Shown here: positions 16,874-25,334 of the stretch, one piece after another
Layout: the number at the start of each line of letters is the position of its first letter
Position numbering within the stretch: the first letter of the stretch is position 1
DNA from: JAPPHA01 sp964291635
GTDB lineage: Bacteria > Pseudomonadota > Alphaproteobacteria > Rhodobacterales > Rhodobacteraceae
NCBI GenBank assembly: GCA_964291635.2
Contig: OZ219906.1
Coordinates: 143,803-207,802 of the forward strand
Length of the DNA: 64,000 nt
Direction: 5' to 3'
Notes under the pieces: model-generated
What the model saw: only the letters and a program-made list of their open reading frames with translations
What the model was told of the DNA's origin: nothing
Database searches by the model: none
Program-made: the position numbers and the translations under genes

Positions 16874-18001
16874 ATGAGATTGCTGCCCAGGGAGTTGTCG
16901 TTGAACGAACGCAGGCTGATCGAATTGGTATTCCGGCACGAACGCATGGCAAGGGTCGACCTCGCAGCGGCTGCGGACATCACGCCGGCCAGTGTGACAA
17001 GGCTCGTGGCCGGTCTGATGGAACTCTCCCTGTTTTCCGAAACGACACTCAAAGACGGTGCTCGTGGCCAGCCCAAAAAGCTGCTCAAGATCCGGCGGCA
17101 ACAGTTTTGTTCACTGGGCTTCTATCTGTTCACTGACAGGATCCAGGCGGCACTCATCGACTTTGGCGGCACCGTGATTGCCGAGGACAGCAGATCACTG
17201 GGAAGGGGTTCTGCCGAAAACGTTGTGGAGGCCATGAACGTACTCACAGAAAAGTTGCTGCCGGCAATCCGAAACACCAGGCGTACCTTTTTGGGGGTGG
17301 GTCTCAGCATCCCAGGCAACTTTGGTTCTTTCGGGAAATCCGTCGAAGCCCATGAGGCGTTTCTGGGCCTTGATGGATCTGCTATCCAGAAAGCACTCCT
17401 GAACTATGGAGAGTGGCCGGTCTTTTTGGAAAACGACGGTACGTCGGCGGCTCTCGGAGAGTACCTGTTCGGCGGTCACGATGCCAACACGCTTTTCATG
17501 TTACACATCGGTTCCGGGTTTGGTGGCGGCGCAGTTTTGAATGGGCGCCCCTATCGCGGACAAAACGGAAATGCCTGCCTCCCCGGTGCTCTCTTCCCAT
17601 ATGGCCGACCGCGACCGACCCTTCAGGATCTGGAAGAGTACCTCCGGGACAGGGGGCTCGAACCGTCTTCCGTTTTTGCCGCCGAAAAAGGCGCCAAGGT
17701 ACTTTCGCCCGAGCTCGCGGCGTGGAAGGATCGGGCCAAGGAGCAAATCAAGTTGGCGGTCCGCCTGGTGAGCGGATTGTTTGATCCAACGGTGATCGTG
17801 ATGGGAGGAATGCTCCCATCGTTCATTGGCAGTATCATCGCAGCGGAAATCGCGCACGAAGGAGTCGAAGGGCCTTCACGCGGGTTGATGGCTGCCCCCT
17901 TGTACGCCTCAAGCCTGGGTGACCGGTGCGGCCCAGTCGGCGCGGCGAGCATCCCGATCTTTCGAGGTTTCTTTCCGGGTTCAGCCGCCCCGTCTGAATA
18001 G
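16874..18001 (+). CDS. ROK-family transcriptional regulator
   Basis: A 375-residue regulator: an N-terminal winged helix-turn-helix (about 10-65, LAAAADITPASVTRLVAGLM) and a C-terminal ROK sugar-kinase-like domain with GVGLSIPG, ENDGTSAALGEYLFG and HIGSGFGGGAVLNG. The zinc motif C.CG..GC.E that most ROK kinases and repressors have is not present; the corresponding place reads LPGALFPYGRPR. It is divergent from the ABC operon and probably controls it from the inverted repeat at 16808-16831. The IS630 element begins four bases after its stop, so the coding region escaped disruption. Confidence 0.85.
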   Translation: MRLLPRELSLNERRLIELVFRHERMARVDLAAAADITPASVTRLVAGLMELSLFSETTLKDGARGQPKKLLKIRRQQFCSLGFYLFTDRIQAALIDFGGTVIAEDSRSLGRGSAENVVEAMNVLTEKLLPAIRNTRRTFLGVGLSIPGNFGSFGKSVEAHEAFLGLDGSAIQKALLNYGEWPVFLENDGTSAALGEYLFGGHDANTLFMLHIGSGFGGGAVLNGRPYRGQNGNACLPGALFPYGRPRPTLQDLEEYLRDRGLEPSSVFAAEKGAKVLSPELAAWKDRAKEQIKLAVRLVSGLFDPTVIVMGGMLPSFIGSIIAAEIAHEGVEGPSRGLMAAPLYASSLGDRCGPVGAASIPIFRGFFPGSAAPSE

Positions 18002-18005
18002 ACTA

Positions 18006-19212
18006 GTGTTGTGATTCTTTTTCACGATGCCGATTCTTGCAGCTTCTGGTATCACTTCTTCCACGCCTCCACGAGATCTTCGGGCTCCTTGCTCCAGCGA
18101 AACGGCCGGGCATCATTGGCGTTGTAGTGCTCGACGTAGCCCTCGATTGCCGCGATGCACTCGTCGAGCGAGTTGAAGATCGCGTTCTTGAGCCTTTGTC
18201 GCGCGAGCTTGGAGAAGAAGCCCTCGACCGCATTCATCCACGAGGCCGAGGTCGGGGTGAAGTGGAATGTCCAATTGGCGTTGTCCTTCAGCCATTCGTT
18301 GACCTCGGCCGACTTGTGAGAGGAAACGTTGTCGAGGATGACATGAACCTGGGTTCCGGGCTCGATCCCCTCGGAGACGAACTCGAGGAAGGCGAGGAAT
18401 TCCTCCGAACGGTGACGCTTGACCATCTGGCCGGTGACCTTGCCGGTGGCGACATCGAGGGCTGCCATCAGGCAGGTGGTGCCGTTGCGCTTGTCATCGT
18501 GGGTGCGGATCTCGGGATGGCCGGGCTTCATCGGCGGGGGTTTCTGCGTCCGTCCCAGAGCCTGGATCCGTGTCTTCTCGTCCACCGAGATGACCACAGC
18601 GTGGTCGGGCGGGTTGACGTAGAGGCCGACGACGTCACGGACCTTCAGCTCGAACCTCGGGTCGCGGGAGACCTTGAATGTCTTGACCCTGTGGGGCTTG
18701 AGGCCATGGCTCTTCAGGATGCCGAATACCGTCGAGACGGCGATCCCCACCTTCTTTGCCAGCGCCCGTAGCATCCAGTGACTGGCGTGCTCCGGCGGCG
18801 GCGACATCGCAAGCGCGATCAGTTCGCTGATCTTCTCTTCCGAAATGGGCTTGCGGCCCCGTCTCCGCGGGATGTCGTACAGCGGGCCGTCAACACCTTC
18901 TACGAGGAAGCGGTCCCACCAGCGCCAGACCGTCGGTTTCGACATGCCAGTGCCTCTCATCGTCTACGTCAGGGTGAGGCCTTCGCCGAGGTGGAGGATG
19001 ATGGCCGCCCTCTGCACATGCCTGAGGATCGAATGGGGATCGGTTTTGATCCCCTTGAGACGCTCCGGTCTTTCTCGCTGAGGACGATCCGGGTTCTGCT
19101 GCTCTCTTCGCCATTCCGGTTCTGCTCCCGTTCGAAAACCGTGCGGCCTTCGCCGGGAGCCGCTGACTCATACTCCGCAGGAAAACGGAATCCCCAAAAT
19201 CGAACATAACAC
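18006..19212 (-). mobile_element. IS630-family element, 1.2 kb, flanked by TA
   Basis: Ends GTGTTGTGATTC (18006 on) and, on the opposite strand from 19212, GTGTTATGTTCG are imperfect terminal inverted repeats. TA dinucleotides at 18004-18005 and 19213-19214 match the family's TA target duplication. The element lies between the ROK gene and the second decayed aldo/keto reductase, four bases after the ROK stop. Confidence 0.75.
18052..18960 (-). pseudogene. IS630 transposase, N-terminus disrupted
   Basis: A 302-codon frame with the DDE catalytic triad of IS630/Tc1-like transposases: first D in VISVDEKT, second D in VHVILDNVSSHKS, and the final E in SWMNAVEGFFS. The usual N-terminal region can be read upstream in the same frame (KTDPHSILRHVQRAAIILHLGEG), but a TAG stop lies between LTLT and TMRGTGMSKP, and a further frame change occurs near 19050. 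The remaining ATG at 18960 would give a protein lacking the first DNA-binding helices, so the copy is probably inactive, although the ends are intact and could be mobilised in trans. Confidence 0.75.
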
Positions 19213-19422
19213 TAGGTCGCCCGGCGGCTGTGGTGACTTGCCACAGTACACGACTCACTGGATTTCGGGTAGTTTGACCGGTCTCTTCGGGATGGTCGTT
19301 TGCCACGCCATGAGTGCGTCATCCGGGTTGTAGATGATCCACCTCCGAAGAGCATCGAACCCGGATCGGAACCAGGAATTTTCGAGACATAACTGAAGGC
19401 CAAAAACCGGGCATCATCGCTG

Positions 19423-20463
19423 AACATCCGTGTCGCCGAAAAGTCGTATTCGGTGCATCCTTGCGATGAGTCCGGCTTCCCGCAAGTCCAGCCACAATTC
19501 GCGTGGAATCGGCTGTGCAAGGCTTGGCACCTTCAATCTGACATCCCCAACGGTCAATGCACCAGGAGTCACCGATTTGACGCCGGGATAACCCAGGACA
19601 AAATGGGGGGCCGCCGCGATGATCCGTGTGCCTTGCAGATTTCATGCATTCGTTTGACTCTACGGAGGAATTCCAGCGGCGGGTCGGCGTGGTCGAATTT
19701 TCCGCCTGCAACGAATCCCGTTGCCAGGATGCCGGAATTGAAAGGTCCTCCGAGAATGATACCGACGTCCCGCTCTTCGCAGAGAAGCAAGAAAGACTCC
19801 TCAGCATCCTGTTCCAGCGGCGTGAATCGACTCACCAGCTAAAAACAATCTAAATCAGCAAGCCTCGATACCCATTCGTCGACCTGACGCTTGTTGACAC
19901 CCGCGCGGATGGCTGCAGTTTCCGCTGCATTCCCGTGTTCCGTGAGTGTACGGTGACCACCACGGTCGAACAACTCACGGATCCGTTGATCGCTGGCGTC
20001 GTAGCTCACTTGGGAGAATGCACAGACGTCATGAACAAAGGGGATATCAGCGTATGCAGTCTCAAAACGCACCTTGCTATCGTCGCAGAACCACAACTCC
20101 CCGTCGTGGGAGTGGTCGAAAACGATCATGCTTTAAGGTACGTCGAGAAATGCTCCTGGCGTGCCTTCGTCAGGATCACAATCCAGAAGTACTCTTGCGA
20201 CCGTTGTCGTGAGAACCGGATTGCCGCGGCCGAATCGTCGTATTGCATACGACAATCGCAAACGGGATCGGCATGACTAACCGGGGTGCCTTATCGAAAT
20301 GGCGCATGTCCGCATCAAGGACAGCCGTATACGCCGCCCCCGCGTCATCATCCGGACCTTCGCGATGAAGGTCTCCCGTTGGCGCGCCGCCAACGCCCAT
20401 GACACCGGGCCCGACCGGCCAGGATGTCCGATTGTCCGGGAGTCCCGTTCGCACGACCTCCAT
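19423..20463 (-). pseudogene. Aldo/keto reductase (L-fucose dehydrogenase type), decayed copy 2
   Basis: A second broken copy of the reductase. Pieces in different frames give MEVVRTGLPDNRTSWPVGPG and GGAPTGDLHREG, the LDADMRHFDKAP block (catalytic Y lost), IRELFDRGGHRTL, GVNKRQVDEWVSRLADLDCF and LCEERDVGIILGGPFNSGILATG. Frame changes occur near 20170 and 19840, a stop falls inside the middle part, and the C-terminus is shifted near 19560. It aligns throughout with copy 1 at 9704-10771 and with the intact gene at 55345-56361. The region between its end and the IS630 element reads as another short unrecognised gene end (PIPKRPVKLPEIQ). Confidence 0.78.
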
Positions 20464-20745
20464 TTGGCGAATACCACGCATCATGGTCGGCGAGAAAATA
20501 CCAGATCGGCCATGTTCAGGTCCGCCGCACTGGCAAACGACCGTTTCGAGTGCCCGTACATTGTTGGGCGAATCGCGACCGAGTCCCGAGTCTTGATCGG
20601 CGTGTAGACTGCCTGGCGTTCCCTGATTGTCGCCTCGCTGCCATTTGCCCCTACCCGAATCGACCGGTGAGGGAAACGACTGTTGAAAATTTCGTTCGAA
20701 TATGACAAATTTCGAAAGATCGTGGGCCAATTTGGCAAAAATACA
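20464..20745. other. Upstream region of the DeoR gene
   Basis: Contains the diverged flank shared with 10772-10915 and, from 20680, an AT-rich stretch with TTCGTTCGAA and TTTCGAAA palindromes of the kind DeoR/GlpR proteins bind. The open frame of the regulator could also start at a TTG at 20683 after GTGAGGG, in which case these palindromes lie inside the gene. Confidence 0.4.
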
Positions 20746-21522
20746 ATGGCAAAAATGGGCCGGAATTCAAAGCGGCGTCAAACGGCAATTCTGAAACATC
20801 TTCAGTCCAACGGCCGAGCCATGGTGGATGAACTCGCGGACGCATTCGAGACGACACCTCAAACCATCAGGAAGGACCTGAACGCACTCGCCGAGGTAAA
20901 CCAGATAATACGGTTTCACGGTGGTGCCGCGTTGGCCGCCGGGACGGAGTATACCCGGTTCCAGGTCCGTCAGGAGATCGCAAGGGAGGAGAAGGCCGCC
21001 ATCGCATCCGCAGTTGCATCCAGGATTCCGAACAACACGACGGTGTTAATCAACTCGGGTACGACCACAGCTGCCGTTGCAATGCACCTTTCGCATCACG
21101 TTGGCCTGAAGCTCGTCACGGATTCAGTCTATCTTGCCAATAAAATCAGGGCGTTCCCGGGAATTGAGGTTATGGTTCCAGGGGGTGTCGTGCGCCGGTC
21201 CGACGGGGCAATTGTTGGAGAAAACGCTGTCGATTTCATTCGGCAATTCCGGGTCGACGTTGCGGTCATCGGCGCGGCCGCCATCGCGTGCGACGGTGCC
21301 CTCCTCGACTACGATCTCCGCCAGGTTTACGTGGCGCGCGCAATAATAGAACACGCGCGCAGAGTCGTGCTTGCGGTGGACAGTACAAAGTTCGGTCGCA
21401 TGGCGCCGATCTGCATCGGCCGTCTCAGCCAGGTCGACATGCTTGTCACCGACAAATCATGCCCCGCCGCCTTGCGCGCGCTCTGTGAACGACAGGACTC
21501 CGGTCTCGTTGTTGCAAAGTGA
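20746..21522 (+). CDS. DeoR/GlpR-family transcriptional regulator
   Basis: A regulator of 258 residues from this start. An N-terminal winged HTH (RRQTAILKHL, VDELADAFETTPQTIRKDLNAL) is followed by the DeoR sugar-phosphate sensing domain: INSGTTTAAVAMHL, the LVTDSVYLANKI block and VLAVDSTKFGR. Members of this family usually repress sugar catabolism operons and respond to phosphorylated intermediates. Starts at 20683 (TTG, better ribosome site) and 20755 are possible; I prefer the ATG at 20746 because the family normally begins just before the RRQ helix. It sits directly upstream of, and in line with, the TRAP and sulfosugar operon, so it is the likely local repressor. Confidence 0.85.
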   Translation: MAKMGRNSKRRQTAILKHLQSNGRAMVDELADAFETTPQTIRKDLNALAEVNQIIRFHGGAALAAGTEYTRFQVRQEIAREEKAAIASAVASRIPNNTTVLINSGTTTAAVAMHLSHHVGLKLVTDSVYLANKIRAFPGIEVMVPGGVVRRSDGAIVGENAVDFIRQFRVDVAVIGAAAIACDGALLDYDLRQVYVARAIIEHARRVVLAVDSTKFGRMAPICIGRLSQVDMLVTDKSCPAALRALCERQDSGLVVAK

Positions 21523-21539
21523 AACGGCAACCACGGCCC

Positions 21540-21573
21540 TTGACACTATAATTCGTATCTGAAACAATACGAA
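21540..21573 (+). promoter_or_regulatory. Promoter-operator of the TRAP/sulfosugar operon
   Basis: TTGACA at 21540-21545 could be the -35 box with a weak -10 (ACAATA) 18 bases on. Overlapping that spacing, TTCGTAT (21552-21558) and ATACGAA (21567-21573) make a perfect 7-bp inverted repeat with an 8-base spacer. A further TTCGTTCG lies at 21612. TTCG-centred repeats are common DeoR-family operators, which fits repression by the adjacent regulator. Confidence 0.5.
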
Positions 21574-21637
21574 CCAAATGGATCGTTAAACGCAACTATA
21601 ACTGTATTGCGATTCGTTCGTTTTGGGGGAAGTCAAG

Positions 21638-22222
21638 ATGCTGGTGCTCCTGCGCCCCATCGCCTGGATCAACACGCGGATACTGCGCCTTGGGCGGCAG
21701 CTTGCCTGGGTCGCGCTCGCACTCATGGTGCTGGTCATTCTTGCCCAGGTCTTTTTTCGCTACGTCCTGAACAACGCGCTGGCCTGGCCGGACGAAGCCG
21801 CACGTTTCCTGATGCTGTGGATGATTGCCTTTATCGCGCCGTCGGCGATGCGCTGGAGCGGTTTCGTATCCATAGACCTGCTGCCTCGTGTATTGGCGAG
21901 GGTGCCGTCGCTTGTTCTCGGACTGGCGCTCCTGGTGCTTTCACTCGCGGTTCTGCTGACCGCCGTCGGGCACGGCTACAACCATACATTCGGATTCGGC
22001 GGCAAGTTTGACAGCTCTTCCCTGCGCATACCTCTGGACCTGGTCGGACTGGAAACCATCAAGGTCAAGCTGCGATACATGTATGGATCGCTTCTGCTTT
22101 GCGTCGCCCTTCTGATCCTGGTTACCGTCGAGTTGATCCTCCGCATTCTCGTGAAGCTGTTTTCACCGGATGCCGATCTGCCTCCCGATGATACAGACGG
22201 CATGATTCTGGCGGCCGACTGA
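21638..22222 (+). CDS. TRAP transporter small permease subunit (DctQ type)
   Basis: A 194-residue, four-helix inner-membrane protein. The family hallmark FFRYVLNNALAWPDEAARFLMLWM is visible around 40-65, followed by a basic loop and two further helices. It pairs with the DctM-type permease whose start overlaps its stop (TGATG at 22222). The ATG at 21638 lies six bases after GGGGGAAG; a TTG at 21623 would sit inside that site. In the locus it is the first structural gene behind the DeoR regulator, so the transporter probably imports the substrate handled by the sugar kinase, aldolase and isomerase. Confidence 0.87.
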   Translation: MLVLLRPIAWINTRILRLGRQLAWVALALMVLVILAQVFFRYVLNNALAWPDEAARFLMLWMIAFIAPSAMRWSGFVSIDLLPRVLARVPSLVLGLALLVLSLAVLLTAVGHGYNHTFGFGGKFDSSSLRIPLDLVGLETIKVKLRYMYGSLLLCVALLILVTVELILRILVKLFSPDADLPPDDTDGMILAAD

Positions 22223-23721
22223 TGCTGGCACTTTTCCTCCCCGTTTTCCTTGTCCTCCTTCTTGTCGGCCTTCCGGTCTTCTTTGCCCTGCTGCTGGCAC
22301 CGGGCCTGCTGCTCTGGCTGAACGGGCAAGAGCGCGACATCGCCCTGCTCTATCGGAACGTCTACAATGGCATGGACTCCTTCCCGTTGATGGCACTTCC
22401 ATTCTTCGTCTTGGCGGGCGAATTGATGAACAAGGGCGGGATCACGACGCGTCTCGTGGAATTCAGCCAGGCGCTCATGGGTCATCTGCGCGGCGGACTT
22501 GCGCATGTGAACATCCTCAGCTCCATCCTGTTTGCCGGCCTGTCGGGCTCCGCTGTCGCCGACACCTCGGCACTTGGATCGACCTTGATCCCGGCGATGG
22601 AAAAGAACGGGTATTCCCGAAAGTTTGCGGCGGCGGTCACAGCGGCAAGCTCGGTGATCGGACCGATCATTCCGCCATCCGGAATCATGATTATCTACGC
22701 CTACGTCATGGGTGAGAGCGTTGCTGCCCTTTTCCTTGCCGGTATCGTGCCTGGCGTCCTCGTCGGGGTCGGTCTCATGGTCGTCGTGCGCCTGATGGCC
22801 GACCGCTACGACCTGCCGAAAGCCGAACGCATCGTGCACCGGGACCAAATCATCTCTCCGCTCGAACACTGGGTGTCCTTCGTCCTGCTCCGCATCAACC
22901 TGGCGGGCCTGCTTGTCGCGCTCTATTCCGGCATTGCGGCACTGCTTCGTGCGACGTCAAACGTTGAAATCGGTTTCAACGGCTGGCTGGTCTTCCTTGT
23001 CCTGCTTCCCTTTGCGCATTTCTTGCTCCTGCGCCTCAGAACCATTGTCTCTCCCGATTTCCGCATCACCTGCAAGAAAGCGGTGGCACCGTTGCAGACC
23101 CCGATCATCATTCTCGGCGGCATCCTGGTCGGCGTCTTCACGCCGACCGAGGCCTCTGCCATCGCGGTGGCTTATGCCCTTGTCGTGGCCTTTGGTGTCC
23201 TGCGCTCCATGAGGCTCAAAGATCTTCCCGGCGTTCTCATGCGTGCGGCGCTGTCTTCGTCCACTGTTCTGCTTCTTGTCGGTGCCGCCGTCGCATTCAA
23301 GACCGTGGTCAGCCTCAGCCACGCACCCGAACACATGGCAGGATTCATGCTCGGACTCAGCACCAACCCGCTGATGCTCCTGTTCCTGATCAACATTCTC
23401 CTGTTCATCGTCGGCATGTTTTTGGATGCCGGGCCGGCCATCATCATCCTGGGCCCGATCCTCGGACCGATCTTCGTCGATCTCGGGGTTCATCCGGTTC
23501 ACTTCGCAATCATCATGTCCGTGAACCTGACGGTAGGCCTGGCTACCCCTCCCATGGGGCTGGTGCTTTTCGTCGCATCGGCCGTATCCGGCGAGAGGGT
23601 CGAAACGATTTCAAAGGCCATTCTGCCCTTCCTCGCGGTCGAGGTCGCCGTGATTTTCCTGATCACCTATGTCCCGGCAATTTCAATGACCATCCCGCGC
23701 CTTACGGGGTTCGTTCAATAA
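22222..23721 (+). CDS. TRAP transporter large permease subunit (DctM type)
   Basis: A 499-residue polytopic membrane protein with the DctM repeats: GMDSFPLMALPFFVLAGELM, then SGSAVADTSALGSTLIPAM, and in the second half TPTEASAIAVAYAL and VNLTVGLATPPMG. It forms the ion-driven translocation channel with the DctQ subunit. The insert near residues 190-240 lengthens it beyond the usual 425-430 residues of this family, adding a hydrophilic stretch (YDLPKAERIVHRDQ) and an extra helix. Substrate is set by the periplasmic receptor encoded next. Confidence 0.87.
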   Translation: MLALFLPVFLVLLLVGLPVFFALLLAPGLLLWLNGQERDIALLYRNVYNGMDSFPLMALPFFVLAGELMNKGGITTRLVEFSQALMGHLRGGLAHVNILSSILFAGLSGSAVADTSALGSTLIPAMEKNGYSRKFAAAVTAASSVIGPIIPPSGIMIIYAYVMGESVAALFLAGIVPGVLVGVGLMVVVRLMADRYDLPKAERIVHRDQIISPLEHWVSFVLLRINLAGLLVALYSGIAALLRATSNVEIGFNGWLVFLVLLPFAHFLLLRLRTIVSPDFRITCKKAVAPLQTPIIILGGILVGVFTPTEASAIAVAYALVVAFGVLRSMRLKDLPGVLMRAALSSSTVLLLVGAAVAFKTVVSLSHAPEHMAGFMLGLSTNPLMLLFLINILLFIVGMFLDAGPAIIILGPILGPIFVDLGVHPVHFAIIMSVNLTVGLATPPMGLVLFVASAVSGERVETISKAILPFLAVEVAVIFLITYVPAISMTIPRLTGFVQ

Positions 23722-23753
23722 GGCAAGCAACAATCAAACCAAGGAGGTAATCC

Positions 23754-24812
23754 ATGCTCAGATCCACACTGATAACCTTGACGGTTGCGGCGGCATTCGC
23801 CGGAACCGTACTTCCGGCAGCAGCGGCCGACTACACGATTCGCGCAACTGCGAACTCCAACGAGAACGACGAGGACTACGACGGCCTGATCGTTTTCAAG
23901 AGTTTTGTCGAAAGCGCATCGAACGGCGCCATCGCGGTCGAGTTGTTCATCGGAACACAGCTCTGTGCAAACGGTGCGGAATGCCTTCAGGGCGTGGCCG
24001 ATGGATCGGTCGACGTCTACATTTCGACCTCGGGCGGCGCAGCCGGCATTTTTCCCTACGTCCAGGTTCTCGATCTGCCGTACCTGATGGCAAACGACCG
24101 TGTTGCGGAATCTGTCCTGTCGGGCGATTTCACGCGCAAGATGCGCGAGATGGCGCTGGCCGACTCGGACGGGCTGATCCGCCTGATGACGATCGGCAAC
24201 ACGGGAGGCTGGCGCAACTTCGCCAATACCGAGCGTCGGGTCATGGAACCGGGCGACCTTGCCGGCCTGAAGATTCGCACCGTCGTCGCCGACCTTCCGC
24301 AGGAACTTGTGAAGGCACTCGGCGCATCGCCGACGCCGATTCCCTGGCCTGAACTCTTCACGTCATTCCAGACAGGCGTGGTCGAAGGCTCCAAGAACGG
24401 CATCACCGACATCATGGGCATGAAGTTCCCGGATGCCGGCCTTCAGTATGTCACACTTGACGGTCATGCCTACATGGGCGCGCTGTGGTGGATGAACAAC
24501 GCGGCATTCACGTCCATGCCGGACGATTTGCGCCGGGTCGTGGTCGACGGTTTCGCGGCGCTGCAACAGGCGACGTTCGCCTCGCCCAAACGCAAGTCGA
24601 TCCAGGCCTATTCCGACTTTGTCGCAGGCGGCGGCGATCTCTACGTGCCGACCCCTGAGGAAAAGGCAATGTTCCGCGAGGCTGCGGCACCGGTCTACGA
24701 CTGGTTCAAGGAGAACATTGACGGCGGAGAGGAAATCTTCAACGCCCTTGTTTCCGCCGTTGCCGACGCCGAGGCGGAACTCGAAGCCGGTACGGCACAG
24801 GACATCAACTGA
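23754..24812 (+). CDS. TRAP transporter periplasmic receptor (DctP type)
   Basis: A 352-residue secreted receptor with a signal peptide of about 25 residues ending PAAAA before DYTIRATANS. The DctP ligand site is seen in AGLKIRTVVADLPQELVKALG, which carries the conserved arginine that clamps the substrate's acidic group, followed by PIPWPELFTSFQTGVVEGSKN. A near-ideal AAGGAGG precedes the ATG. The arginine implies an anionic organic ligand, which would suit a sulfonate such as sulfoquinovose or its glyceride; this is inference. A hairpin terminator follows the gene. Confidence 0.87.
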   Translation: MLRSTLITLTVAAAFAGTVLPAAAADYTIRATANSNENDEDYDGLIVFKSFVESASNGAIAVELFIGTQLCANGAECLQGVADGSVDVYISTSGGAAGIFPYVQVLDLPYLMANDRVAESVLSGDFTRKMREMALADSDGLIRLMTIGNTGGWRNFANTERRVMEPGDLAGLKIRTVVADLPQELVKALGASPTPIPWPELFTSFQTGVVEGSKNGITDIMGMKFPDAGLQYVTLDGHAYMGALWWMNNAAFTSMPDDLRRVVVDGFAALQQATFASPKRKSIQAYSDFVAGGGDLYVPTPEEKAMFREAAAPVYDWFKENIDGGEEIFNALVSAVADAEAELEAGTAQDIN

Positions 24813-24830
24813 CCACCAAACGAACCTGAA

Positions 24831-24859
24831 AAGGGGGGCTTGCGATGCGTGGCCCCCTT
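24831..24859 (+). terminator. Hairpin terminator after the TRAP receptor gene
   Basis: AAGGGGGGC at 24831-24839 pairs with GCCCCCTT at 24852-24859 around a 12-base loop, 19 bases after the receptor stop. The two flanking genes converge here, and the T-residues on the far side are few, so it may serve both directions. Confidence 0.6.
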
Positions 24860-24860
24860 G

Positions 24861-25334
24861 TCACCGGAACGGATATAGCCAGCTTTTGTAGTCATTGATC
24901 AGCACATGAGCCTTTTCGATTTGTTCCGGCGTCATCTTCTTCAAGACTTCCTCTTGCGAGATGGCTGCGTCGGGGTCTCCACCGATCGTGGAAAGGACGT
25001 ACCACGTATAGGCCCGCACGAGATCCGGGGCGGGGAGTCCTCGTCCGACCTCATAGTACCACCCGATTCCGGACTGAGCGCCCGGATGTCCTTTCATGGA
25101 GGCACGAAGATACCATTCGAATGCACGGACATCGTCGCGCTCGACACCGAGTCCGGAAGCATACATGACGCCGATAAGTTCTTCCGCCTCGGCGTTCCCG
25201 GCACGGGCTGCAGGCAGCAGTTCCATCATCGCGGCGTCATACTGCCCAGCGTCCATGAGATCCCGGGCCGTTTCGATCTCAGCCGATACCGTGCCGGAAA
25301 GGCAAAGAACACCAACAAGAACAAGGTACTTCAT
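24861..25334 (-). CDS. SEL1-like repeat protein, secreted
   Basis: A 157-residue protein with an 18-residue signal peptide (MKYLVLVGVLCLSGTVSA). It carries SEL1-type repeats: AAMMELLPAARAGNAEAEELIGVMYASG, then VRAFEWYLRASMKGHPGAQSGIGWYYE, and a third partial unit VRAYTWYVLSTIGGD. SEL1 repeats make alpha-solenoids for protein-protein contacts; no enzyme activity is expected. It is encoded head-to-head with the di-haem peroxidase with almost no gap, and tail-to-tail with the TRAP receptor, so it interrupts the plus-strand operon. The pairing suggests a periplasmic partner of the peroxidase, but that is not proven. Confidence 0.75.
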   Translation of the reverse strand: MKYLVLVGVLCLSGTVSAEIETARDLMDAGQYDAAMMELLPAARAGNAEAEELIGVMYASGLGVERDDVRAFEWYLRASMKGHPGAQSGIGWYYEVGRGLPAPDLVRAYTWYVLSTIGGDPDAAISQEEVLKKMTPEQIEKAHVLINDYKSWLYPFR

